From an uncultured Gammaproteobacteria bacterium (GTDB lineage: Bacteria; Pseudomonadota; Gammaproteobacteria; Pseudomonadales; DT-91): a DNA stretch of 6,054 nucleotides. The stretch spans positions 1-6,054 of the forward strand of contig CAKMZU010000225.1 of NCBI GenBank assembly GCA_929200485.1. The letters are read 5' to 3'. How positions within the stretch are numbered: position 1 is the first letter of the stretch; each line of letters begins with the position of its first letter. The notes beneath the pieces were generated by a model. The model was not told the origin of the DNA. It ran no database searches and worked only from the letters and a program-made list of their open reading frames with translations. Made by a program: the position numbers and the translations under genes. Below are positions 1-5,841 of the stretch, in pieces.

Positions 1-1
1 A

Positions 2-226
2 TATATAGGATTTTTATTGATTTTGGATGTCATTGTTTATGTTGGTTATGGCCTATTTTGCACCCTTCGACGAGCTCAGGATGAACGGGGAGAGGGTCAA
101 GCCAAAAATTTACCGCTCACCCTGAGCTCGTCGAAGGGTGCGCATTTACTGACCATGCTAGCTGAAATAAAGGAAGTTACTGATCGATTATCACTAGGCA
201 GCCCTGTTCCGATAGAGACGTTCTAG
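2..226 (+). CDS. 3' end of a possible membrane-protein gene, entering from the left edge and carrying an in-frame palindromic repeat
   Basis: The frame is open from the first bases of the window to a TAG at 224-226, so any start probably lies outside; the only starts inside are TTG or internal ATGs without a good ribosome binding site. The translation has three parts. A hydrophobic stretch comes first (residues GFLLILDVIVYVGYG), resembling a transmembrane helix. Then comes a segment encoded by the repeat at 60-141, with the peptides TLRRAQDERG and LTLSSSKGAH that such repeats typically produce. A 23-residue soluble tail closes it (MLAEIKEVTD...SPVPIETF), which looks like ordinary coding sequence. 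No family is recognisable from this fragment. It could also be a degraded gene or a chance open frame about 75 codons long, the repeat being GC-rich and poor in stops. A call of partial CDS is favoured only modestly. Confidence 0.35.
   Translation, partial: YIGFLLILDVIVYVGYGLFCTLRRAQDERGEGQAKNLPLTLSSSKGAHLLTMLAEIKEVTDRLSLGSPVPIETF
60..141. repeat. REP-like palindromic repeat, large inverted repeat
   Basis: The arms 60-84 and 117-141 are reverse complements at 24 of 25 positions (mismatch 81/120). Pairing resumes at 86-88 with 113-115, leaving a loop of 24 nt. The arm core CCCTTCGACGAGCTCAGG, followed by TGAACGG, matches a dispersed palindromic repeat known from many unrelated bacterial genomes. 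The arms are much richer in GC than the surroundings, which points to an inserted mobile unit. As RNA it would fold into a very stable hairpin, but no T-run follows, so it is not a classical terminator. It lies inside the open frame 2-226. Confidence 0.85.
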
Positions 227-297
227 ATTAAAAGACAGTAAATTTATGAATGTCAGGAATAATTCACTGATTTTGTTGTCTATTCAAGGCAATAGAT

Positions 298-303
298 GAG
301 GAA
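298..303 (+). promoter_or_regulatory. Ribosome binding site that fixes the GTG start of the exporter gene
   Basis: GAGGAA lies 6 nt before the GTG at 310. The next in-frame ATG (340) has no comparable site and would remove half of the first membrane helix, so GTG is chosen. Confidence 0.7.
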
Positions 304-309
304 ATTAAA

Positions 310-963
310 GTGGTTTTTCTACATGAGTTTACAGCCTTAATGCTGGTTCATATCGCCGCAATGATAATACCAGGGCCGGATTTTGTGTTGGTTATGCATC
401 AAACGTTATCTAAGGGTAAACGTTATGGTCTCTATACTAGCATTGGCATCGCGGCGGGATTATTAATGCATATCACCTACACCTTATTGGGTGTCGGCCT
501 GATTATCAGTCAGTCACCAATGACATTTTTACTGATTGAGGTATTGGGGGGAAGCTACTTATTGTGGATTTGTACCAGCCTTTTAATTGCCAATGAAAAT
601 AATGGTTGGCAGCAGGAAAGTAGCGTAGCGCAGCCACAGTCGGCTATTCAAGCCTTTGCGAGAGGTTTTTTCTGTGATTTATTTAATCCAAAGGTCAGCC
701 TTTTTTTTCTCGCAATATTTACATCAATTGTTGATACTACAACGCCTTTTGAGGTTCAGGTGATTTATGGCTTGTTTATGGTAACTATTTGTATTGTATG
801 GTTTTTTACGGTAACACTGATGTTCTCACATCAAAGTATTCGGGATAGGTATCTTGGCAAGCGACTACTTATTGAGCGCACAGCGGGGGTTATCATAGGC
901 TGTTTTTCGCTAAAGTTATTATATTCAGCTTACCAAACAGCCTACCCATTATTTGTTGGCTAA
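310..963 (+). CDS. RhtB/LysE family amino-acid exporter (threonine/homoserine efflux type)
   Basis: A 217-residue inner-membrane protein expected to export amino acids or related small metabolites using the proton gradient; the exact substrate cannot be read from sequence. The family hallmark PGPD is at residues 21-24 after the first hydrophobic stretch, followed by the conserved loop around QTLSKGKRYGL (31-41) and the glycine-rich second helix (45-64). The second half has the typical GFFCDLFNPKVSLFFLAIF block (119-137) and a last helix near 192-205 preceded by IERTAGVIIG. Length and about six hydrophobic segments fit the family. The start is GTG, supported by GAGGAA six bases upstream. The gene converges on the thiolase gene with 7 bp between stops. 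No regulator such as a divergent LysR-type gene is present, and no clear promoter was found in 227-309. Confidence 0.9.
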   Translation: MVFLHEFTALMLVHIAAMIIPGPDFVLVMHQTLSKGKRYGLYTSIGIAAGLLMHITYTLLGVGLIISQSPMTFLLIEVLGGSYLLWICTSLLIANENNGWQQESSVAQPQSAIQAFARGFFCDLFNPKVSLFFLAIFTSIVDTTTPFEVQVIYGLFMVTICIVWFFTVTLMFSHQSIRDRYLGKRLLIERTAGVIIGCFSLKLLYSAYQTAYPLFVG

Positions 964-970
964 AATGGGA

Positions 971-2152
971 TTAAACCAACTCGATCGCCATAGCGGTGGC
1001 TTCGCCTCCACCAATACACAATGAGGCAACGCCTTTGGTTTTGCCTTTCTTTTTTAGGGCATTGATTAAGGTCACTAATAGACGACTGCCCGTTGAGCCA
1101 ATGGGGTGACCTTGAGCGCAAGCACCGCCAAAGACATTAACGTTTTCTGGATTCAGATCCAGCTCTTTCATCGCCAGCAGTGTCACCATAGCAAACGCTT
1201 CATTGATCTCGTAAATATCAACATCGGTGGTTTTCCAACCCACCTTATCTAATAGTTTTTTGGTTGCACCGATTGGCGATAAAGTAAATTCACTTGGTGC
1301 TTGTGAGTAACGCGAATGACCCAGCACGCGAGCAAGAATTGGTAAGCCCATTGCCTTTGCTTTGGATTCTGACATAAAGATGAGTGCAGAAGCCCCATCA
1401 GAAATGGAACTGGCGTTTGCTGCCGTTATGGTGCCGTCTTTTGCAAAAGCAGGGCGCAGCGATGGGATTTTATCCAATTTTGCTTTAAGTGGTTGCTCAT
1501 CATCAGTCACTACCGTTTCTGAACGACGCGTTTTTACGGTTACCGGGGTGATTTCATCTGTTAAATCACCCGCTTCAATCGCTGCTTGAGCACGTTTTAA
1601 TGACGTGATAGCAAATTCATCCATTTGCTCACGAGTTAATCCATTTTTATCGGCGGTTTCTTGTGCAAAACTGCCCATTGGGCGTGCCGTAGATGCATCT
1701 TCTAATCCATCAAAAAACATATGGTCTTCAAAGCCTTTGGACCCTGTGCCAACGCCTGAGCGTGCACCCATAACAATGTGTGGGGCATTAGTCATGCTTT
1801 CCATGCCGCCAGCAAGCACAACCTCAGCAGAACCTGATTTGATTGCATCGTAAGCATACATGGATGCCTGCATGCCCGAACCACAAAGTTTATTGACGGT
1901 GACACAACCTGCTGAAGCAGGAATGCCGGCATTTAACGCAGCTTGCCTTGCAGGGCCTTGTCTTAAGCCTGCTGATAACACATTCCCCATAATGACTTCA
2001 TCAATGATTTCTGGGGCAATGCCTGCACGCTCAATCGCCGCTTTAATTGCTTGCGAGCCTAATTCAACTGCTGACATGGCACTTAAACTTCCAAGTAAAC
2101 CGCCCATAGGGGTTCTAGCACCGCTGACAATAACGACAGTATCATCTGACAT
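971..2152 (-). CDS. Acetyl-CoA acetyltransferase (thiolase, short-chain biosynthetic type)
   Basis: A 393-residue cytoplasmic thiolase that condenses two acetyl-CoA to acetoacetyl-CoA, or runs the reverse cleavage; it feeds ketone-body, polyhydroxybutyrate or beta-oxidation chemistry. The nucleophilic cysteine is Cys90 in NKLCGSGMQ. The other active-site elements are NEAF (Asn317), GHP (His349) and the second catalytic cysteine Cys379 in SLCIGGGEA. Each sits one residue beyond the well-studied Zoogloea enzyme (89, 316, 348, 378), so the fold is complete. The loop that reads HMG in many biosynthetic thiolases is PMG here (158-160), and the GGAIALGHP block reads GGACAQGHP; such variants occur in a known bacterial subgroup, so loss of activity is not implied. 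The start is supported by AAGGAG six bases upstream (2159-2164). It stands alone on its strand; no hydratase, dehydrogenase or PHB gene adjoins it, so the pathway cannot be decided. Confidence 0.95.
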   Translation of the reverse strand: MSDDTVVIVSGARTPMGGLLGSLSAMSAVELGSQAIKAAIERAGIAPEIIDEVIMGNVLSAGLRQGPARQAALNAGIPASAGCVTVNKLCGSGMQASMYAYDAIKSGSAEVVLAGGMESMTNAPHIVMGARSGVGTGSKGFEDHMFFDGLEDASTARPMGSFAQETADKNGLTREQMDEFAITSLKRAQAAIEAGDLTDEITPVTVKTRRSETVVTDDEQPLKAKLDKIPSLRPAFAKDGTITAANASSISDGASALIFMSESKAKAMGLPILARVLGHSRYSQAPSEFTLSPIGATKKLLDKVGWKTTDVDIYEINEAFAMVTLLAMKELDLNPENVNVFGGACAQGHPIGSTGSRLLVTLINALKKKGKTKGVASLCIGGGEATAMAIELV

Positions 2153-2185
2153 AACAGACTCCTTTTATTTTTAATTCATAAATAG

Positions 2186-2215
2186 ATTAGAGTGCTGGAA
2201 GTTTATCATGCGCAA
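2186..2215 (-). promoter_or_regulatory. Weak candidate promoter for the thiolase gene
   Basis: On the minus strand, TTGCGC (2215-2210) and TCTAAT (2191-2186) are 18 nt apart, about 34 nt ahead of the start codon. Both boxes match the sigma-70 consensus only partly, so this is a suggestion based on position and spacing. Confidence 0.3.
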
Positions 2216-2244
2216 GCTGTATCGACTAGGGAGGGGCTATATAA

Positions 2245-2281
2245 TTGTCTTCAAACCAAGGAGACGAACTTGTCTTCCAAC
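2245..2281. repeat. Short direct repeat in the divergent intergenic region
   Basis: TTGTCTTCAAAC (2245-2256) and TTGTCTTCCAAC (2270-2281) agree at 11 of 12 positions and start 25 bp apart, between the divergent thiolase and 160-aa protein genes. Two half sites about two helical turns apart could be an operator; no regulator gene is nearby to support this. Confidence 0.3.
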
Positions 2282-2342
2282 TCTTTAATTTTGAACTAAT
2301 TCCTTTTTATAGAGACTGATATGTAAACTTCCGGGGATTTTT

Positions 2343-2825
2343 ATGCTAACAAAATGCGTTTTCGTTATTCTTCTAGTTTGTTTAAAGGCAGGTGCAGTTA
2401 ATATCGCACAAAGTTCTGATGATAGCTTCGCTAAAAAAATGATGAATATTCAGAAGATCTTTTGCTTAATTGTTAATCACCAAAGTACTTCTGTTTCGAA
2501 TGAAGCCATATCTTCAATCAGTGAAGATCAATATAAACAATGTTATCAATCAATGATAGCTGCGAAAGAGAAAATGGAAAGCCCCGTTGCATCACTCTTG
2601 CAAAGAGTTCAGTTGACTGACGGAAAAAATGTATTAGGTCTGTTTATATATGATGTGAATGAAAAAGAAAAAATTCAATTAACAATTGTTTCAGAAAGCT
2701 GGGCTGTAAACACCTCAAGCTATATAATTCATAAAAGCGGAGTAATTAACAAGGTAGACTTAAATGAAAAACAGATGAAATACATTTTAACTAATCAAAG
2801 TCATTTATACTCTCAAAATCATTAA
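2343..2825 (+). CDS. Secreted protein of unknown function, first gene of the chorismate mutase unit
   Basis: A 160-residue protein that I do not recognise. The first 22 residues look like a Sec signal peptide: Lys4, a hydrophobic run FVILLVCL, then AGA or NIA as possible cleavage sites. There is no lipobox, since the Cys13 context LLVC has valine before the cysteine. The mature part is about 140 residues with exactly two cysteines (Cys41 and Cys67), which could form one disulfide in the periplasm. Residues 24-80 look helical and 85-140 look like beta strands, ending in a polar tail. The ATG follows a weak ribosome binding site (GGGGAT, 2333-2338); a later start would lose the signal. It precedes the chorismate mutase gene by 75 bp with no terminator between, so co-transcription is likely. 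A related periplasmic function is possible but unproven. Confidence 0.7.
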   Translation: MLTKCVFVILLVCLKAGAVNIAQSSDDSFAKKMMNIQKIFCLIVNHQSTSVSNEAISSISEDQYKQCYQSMIAAKEKMESPVASLLQRVQLTDGKNVLGLFIYDVNEKEKIQLTIVSESWAVNTSSYIIHKSGVINKVDLNEKQMKYILTNQSHLYSQNH

Positions 2826-2900
2826 TTGCTAATATTTTATCTCATTACACTGCTAACCTTGTCTATAGTTACTATTTTCTTTGAACAGTTGAAAATATTA

Positions 2901-3461
2901 ATGAAGTTTCTTTTTTTAATCTTGTTCTTTTTCATCAATTGCGTATCAGCAGAAAGCATTTCTGAAAATAAGCCTGTTGATGAAATATCCAGCCGGATTT
3001 TTTCTCATATTTCAACACGACTAAGCTATATGCAGGATGTCGCCTATTATAAGGTATACCATGGTATATCGATTCAAGATGTCACCAGAGAGCATAAAGT
3101 GCTTGAAAGTGCTAAACAGACCGCCTTGGAGTCTGGGTTGCAATCCGAGAGCTTTGTTTTTTTTGCAAAAGCGCAAATTGCAGCCGCTAAAGGCATACAA
3201 TATCGATATGCTGCTGATTTAATGTTCCAATCATTGGAGCAATCTCCTAAAGATCTTAAAGCCTTGATTCGACCTGAATTAATAAAACTTGATAAATTAT
3301 TAGTTGAAGACGTATCTGTGTTTTTAAAAAATGGCCATCGATTTTCACCAAAAGACTTCGACCGCTTTTCATCCAGTATTAACGTAAGTTATTTATCAAT
3401 TAACGATAAAAAACACTTGTTCGACGCCTTAATGCAAATTAAATTAGCCACCACCTCTTAG
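2901..3461 (+). CDS. aroQ: Secreted (periplasmic) chorismate mutase, AroQ-gamma class
   Basis: Rearranges chorismate to prephenate, the first step towards phenylalanine and tyrosine, but outside the cytoplasm. From the ATG at 2901 the 186-residue product begins with a clear signal peptide (MKFLFLILFFFINCVSA, cleavage near 17/18). Aligned from memory to the secreted Mycobacterium tuberculosis enzyme, the active-site residues keep their spacing: Arg40, Lys51, Asp60 and Arg63 match Arg49, Lys60, Asp69 and Arg72. Gln100, in QIAAAKGIQYRY, takes the place of Glu109, as Gln does in the E. coli AroQ domain. Arg124 matches Arg134 with one residue missing. Thr105 is replaced by Ala96. The mature part has no cysteine, so the disulfide of the mycobacterial protein is absent. 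An in-frame TTG at 2826, directly after the upstream stop, would add 25 hydrophobic residues; 2901 is preferred because the signal peptide begins there, though its ribosome binding site is weak. The nitroreductase gene follows after 22 bp. Confidence 0.85.
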   Translation: MKFLFLILFFFINCVSAESISENKPVDEISSRIFSHISTRLSYMQDVAYYKVYHGISIQDVTREHKVLESAKQTALESGLQSESFVFFAKAQIAAAKGIQYRYAADLMFQSLEQSPKDLKALIRPELIKLDKLLVEDVSVFLKNGHRFSPKDFDRFSSSINVSYLSINDKKHLFDALMQIKLATTS

Positions 3462-3483
3462 TTAATTGCAATAAGGCAAAAAG

Positions 3484-4056
3484 ATGAGCGCAGAAATACT
3501 CATTGACTTAATTCAATCAAGAAATGCGCATGCAAAATTGGTTAAACCAGCGCCAGACTCAGACGATCTACAAAAAATCTTTGCGGCAGCTTACCGTGCT
3601 CCCGACCATGCTAAATTAGTGCCTGCCAGATTTCGTGTTATTGAAGGTGATGGTTTAAAGGCATTAGGACAGCTCTTTGTTGACGTTAATCAGGAAAAGT
3701 CTAATGCGCCGTTATCCAGTGAAGAGCAAGAAGCCATTATAAAAAAACCGTTGCGTGCGCCTATGATTATTGTTGCAAGCGCGATGATTCAAGAAAATGA
3801 AAAAGTCCCTGAAATAGAGCAAATGCTATCTGCTGGCTGCTCAGTCCAAAATAGTTTGCTCAGTATTGAAGCCCTGGGTTTTGGTGCAATTTGGCGCACC
3901 GGTGATATTGCTTTCGAGCCTCGGGTTCATGAAGGCCTTGGATTTGACCAAAATGAAAAAATGCTTGGCTTTATTTATGTCGGGACAAAAGAAGGCAGAG
4001 AAAAAACCATTAAACCGGTTGATTTCAGCAGTTTAGTTAATCGTTGGCCCTGTTAA
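3484..4056 (+). CDS. YdjA-like FMN-dependent nitroreductase family protein
   Basis: A 190-residue cytoplasmic flavoprotein of the small single-domain nitroreductase group, expected to bind FMN as a dimer and to reduce nitro compounds, quinones or an unknown natural substrate with NAD(P)H. It resembles E. coli YdjA along its whole length. The matching blocks are SRNAHAKL near 12-19 (FMN phosphate side), RAPDHAKLVPARFRVIEG (38-55), RAPMIIVASA (91-100), the EQMLSAGCSVQNSLL helix (112-126) and GFGAIWRTGD (132-141) near the flavin. In the first block the usual RRS is reduced to RNA, and the aromatic residue after P47 is Ala48 where YdjA has Trp. No substrate can be named. A modest ribosome binding site (AAGG, 3473-3476) precedes the ATG. 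The gene lies 22 bp after the chorismate mutase gene and its last codons form half of the terminator stem. Confidence 0.9.
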   Translation: MSAEILIDLIQSRNAHAKLVKPAPDSDDLQKIFAAAYRAPDHAKLVPARFRVIEGDGLKALGQLFVDVNQEKSNAPLSSEEQEAIIKKPLRAPMIIVASAMIQENEKVPEIEQMLSAGCSVQNSLLSIEALGFGAIWRTGDIAFEPRVHEGLGFDQNEKMLGFIYVGTKEGREKTIKPVDFSSLVNRWPC

Positions 4057-4077
4057 TTGGCAGGGCTTTATTTTATT
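4046..4077 (+). terminator. Rho-independent terminator overlapping the end of the nitroreductase gene
   Basis: GCCCTG (4047-4052) pairs with CAGGGC (4061-4066), extendable by a G-T pair, around an 8-nt loop, and is followed by TTTATTTTATT. The 5' arm encodes the last residues Trp-Pro-Cys and the TAA stop (4054-4056) lies in the loop, so a ribosome finishing translation would cover the hairpin. It marks the end of the 2343-4056 transcription unit. Confidence 0.8.
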
Positions 4078-4395
4078 CCGCCTGAAGCCCATCTTGAAAA
4101 GTCTCTTAAAGGGCGTTACTTCAATCGCATTCACTTTACCTTGATTAAAAAAAAAGAGCAATGCAATCTGATAGCAATATTTCTTCATCAAGGCAATAGT
4201 CAAATTCTATATGGTAGGTAATCGTTGCGATATTTCACGCCGTTATAAAAAATAAATGCCGGCTTGTCGCTTAGCTGAGAAAGGATAGTTAAATTGTATT
4301 AAATAAATTAACCTGCCCGGGAACTATTTTGAACAGTTAAACTCTCTATTTGAGTTGATATCCCTCTATTATCGTTTTTTTACTAGGTTCAAAAT
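4078..4395. other. Intergenic stretch of 318 bp without a recognised gene
   Basis: After the terminator the frame of the nitroreductase stays open past its stop (4057-4218) for 54 codons, including PEAHLEKSLKGRYFNRIHF, with no ATG and no ribosome binding site; it may be a decayed gene or chance. From 4220 on the sequence is AT-rich with stops in all frames. A TATTAT box at 4367-4372 lies 23 bp before the next gene and could be its -10 element, but no convincing -35 box is seen. Confidence 0.5.
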
Positions 4396-4857
4396 ATGCT
4401 AAAAGTATGTGTTATAAATACAAGGGTTTTAAACTTTTTTTATTTAATTTTTATATTATTTGTAAATGATAGTTACTCAATAAATTTTTCCGCGAGTAAT
4501 ATCCCCAAGAATCTAATTTCTGCTATTGGATTTTCAGCCGCCTTATTCAACTCCGCATCAGGAGATAGTCTTCAAGATCAGGTTGATACCCAAAGATATA
4601 AGATCTGGAGTCTCGAGGGAAAAATTGTAAATATTGAGAACACTAGCACTGTTGCCATAGCCGGTGTTGTATTAGGGACATTTTGCGCTGTGGCATGTAT
4701 TTATAATTGCTGTGTTATCAATGGACATTGGGAAAAATTAAGCGGCCATACTATAAGGATTAATAATTTATCTATAACCAATAGAGAGAATATAACAGAA
4801 ATTCAAAAATTAACGCAAAGAATAGATAAACTAGAACAAGGCTTAAATGCTAAATAA
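4396..4857 (+). CDS. Membrane protein of unknown function with coiled-coil segments on both sides of a cysteine-rich TM helix
   Basis: A 153-residue protein without a family that I recognise. The N-terminus (residues 11-28, FFYLIFILF then SYS) looks like a signal peptide or signal anchor. Residues 57-82 (GDSLQDQVDTQRYKIWSLEGKI) show heptad-like hydrophobic spacing. A second hydrophobic helix spans about 84-109 and carries Cys97, Cys101, Cys105 and Cys106. The C-terminus (118-153, ending in TQRIDKLEQGLNAK) is again a likely coiled coil. If the first segment is cleaved, one helix remains with coiled coils on both sides of the membrane, an arrangement suited to oligomers or to bridging. The start codon has only a weak ribosome binding site (TAGG near 4384), and codon use is strongly AT-rich. 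It stands alone, with 185 bp to the barrel gene. Coding is supported by ordered protein features, not by homology. Confidence 0.65.
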   Translation: MLKVCVINTRVLNFFYLIFILFVNDSYSINFSASNIPKNLISAIGFSAALFNSASGDSLQDQVDTQRYKIWSLEGKIVNIENTSTVAIAGVVLGTFCAVACIYNCCVINGHWEKLSGHTIRINNLSITNRENITEIQKLTQRIDKLEQGLNAK

Positions 4858-4991
4858 TCTACTTTGCGAGGCGCTTAAATTCAGTGTAATCATCAACAGT
4901 TTAAGGTCTTGAATGCGATAAGGTTCGCTTCAGAATCATCTCACAATTAATTGGTGACTGTAATAGGGCCTGCAAGTTTTAATAGCGCTTC

Positions 4992-4997
4992 TATAAT
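4992..4997 (+). promoter_or_regulatory. Consensus -10 box ahead of the outer-membrane protein gene
   Basis: A perfect TATAAT lies 45 bp before the start codon at 5043. The best -35 positions (around 4969-4975, CCTGCAA) match poorly, so the promoter may need an activator or be misjudged. Confidence 0.4.
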
Positions 4998-5042
4998 AAT
5001 TGAGCAATCTTTTAAATAGAAAAGATATCAAATGGAATTGTA

Positions 5043-5690
5043 ATGAAAAATATCTTGTTTCTCTCAATATTCTTTTTTCTTTTAACTAACGTACATGCCG
5101 ATGAGTTTCTATATGGGTTATTGGATGAAAAGCAGGGGAGTAAGGATCATACGGGTTGGTATTTAGGTGGTAAAGCAGGTCAAGCATCTACGGAGTTAGG
5201 GTGGGTAGATAAGCCTTATACGACTGAAAATACATCAACGGTAGGCGGTGTCTACTTTGGATATAATGTTAACGCCTGGTTTGGATTGGAGGCAGAGATT
5301 TCCTACACTGACAGTGCCGGCAATGGTCTTTTTAATAGAGGTATTGTTGAATCTGCGGGTATTAGCGCCCTCCGAATACAGCCCAAATTCACATACCAGA
5401 TGAATGATTCATTCGCCTTTATATTCAAAGGCGGTTTATATTCAGCAAGCTATTCAATGTATCCAACAGATGCTGCGAGGATGACGTTTAAATTAGATAC
5501 GATTGAGTATTGGAGTGGAATGGGTTTGACTGCAGGTATTGGTCTGCAGATTTCTGTAACCAAGTGTTTGAATATTCGTGCAGTGTTCGATAGCTCATCG
5601 GCTGAACTAGAATACGAAGGTGAGGCAGAGCTTTCCAACATTAATGCGATCGTCAATGAATATTCTTTTGGCTTGCACTATCAATTTTAA
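5043..5690 (+). CDS. Outer-membrane beta-barrel protein, OmpA-like 8-stranded type
   Basis: A 215-residue protein with a Sec signal peptide (MKNILFLSIFFFLLTNVHA, cleavage before Asp20), followed by alternating amphipathic strands typical of a small barrel. Likely strands are near 38-46 (GWYLGGKAG), 67-75 (VGGVYFGYN), 78-89 (AWFGLEAEISYT), 106-119, 124-134 (FAFIFKGGLYS), 160-170 (MGLTAGIGLQI), 175-182 and 204-215. The C-terminus HYQF ends in phenylalanine with aromatic residues at alternate positions, the signal read by the BAM assembly machinery. The GWYLGGKAG start and the WFGLEAEISY strand resemble the outer-membrane porin/OmpA-like domain families. There is no C-terminal peptidoglycan-binding domain, so it is a bare barrel. 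The single mature cysteine is Cys175. A role in adhesion, stability or host contact is possible but cannot be read here. The ATG has a weak GGAA ribosome binding site; the signal peptide supports this start. Confidence 0.85.
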   Translation: MKNILFLSIFFFLLTNVHADEFLYGLLDEKQGSKDHTGWYLGGKAGQASTELGWVDKPYTTENTSTVGGVYFGYNVNAWFGLEAEISYTDSAGNGLFNRGIVESAGISALRIQPKFTYQMNDSFAFIFKGGLYSASYSMYPTDAARMTFKLDTIEYWSGMGLTAGIGLQISVTKCLNIRAVFDSSSAELEYEGEAELSNINAIVNEYSFGLHYQF

Positions 5691-5711
5691 GCAACTGAAA
5701 AATTGTTAAGT

Positions 5712-5727
5712 GCTTAATTTATTAAGC
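5712..5727. repeat. Small inverted repeat after the barrel gene
   Basis: GCTTAAT and ATTAAGC form a perfect 7-bp inverted repeat separated by TT, 21 bp after the stop codon. There is no T-run behind it on the plus strand, so it is at best a weak or Rho-assisted 3' end. Confidence 0.35.
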
Positions 5728-5797
5728 GAAGACCTTATTAATACAAACCGCACCTTAAAAAACCAAGGAAAAAACTTGATCAAAAGTGTTTACAAAA

Positions 5798-5825
5798 TTA
5801 ACTGTAAGCCCTTTTTTAATATAAT
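5798..5825 (+). promoter_or_regulatory. Sigma-70-like promoter candidate in the right-hand non-coding region
   Basis: TTAACT (5798-5803) and a perfect TATAAT (5820-5825) are separated by 16 nt. Transcription would start near 5832, ten bases before the nested stem-loop. No coding region follows within the window, so the product would be a small RNA or a leader. Confidence 0.45.
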
Positions 5826-5841
5826 CCGGCAATTCACTGTC

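Noticed and set aside
60..141. CRISPR repeat or IS end
   Set aside because: There is only one copy with no spacers, no transposase and no target duplication visible; the arm sequence fits a dispersed palindromic repeat.
1362..2174. Three plus-strand open frames opposite the thiolase gene
   Set aside because: They are antisense shadows of a complete thiolase gene with all catalytic motifs; they have no independent support.
3037..3222. 61-codon plus-strand frame inside the chorismate mutase gene
   Set aside because: It overlaps the active-site coding part of the enzyme in another frame and has no ribosome binding site.
284..4199. A shared 12-mer TCAAGGCAATAG at 284-295 and 4188-4199
   Set aside because: About one such match is expected by chance in 6 kb, and the contexts differ.
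2871..4338. ACTATTTT followed by GAACAGTT near 2871-2890 and 4323-4338, each ahead of a gene
   Set aside because: The spacing between the two halves differs, the distances to the start codons differ, and the parts are short and AT-rich.
4944..4953. Palindrome CAATTAATTG, flanked by TCA and GTGA, upstream of the barrel gene
   Set aside because: A 10-bp palindrome is expected several times in an AT-rich window, and the flanking symmetry is imperfect; not enough for an operator.
5450..5656. Minus-strand 68-codon frame within the barrel gene
   Set aside because: It is fully covered by the barrel protein, whose signal peptide, strand pattern and terminal Phe support the plus strand.
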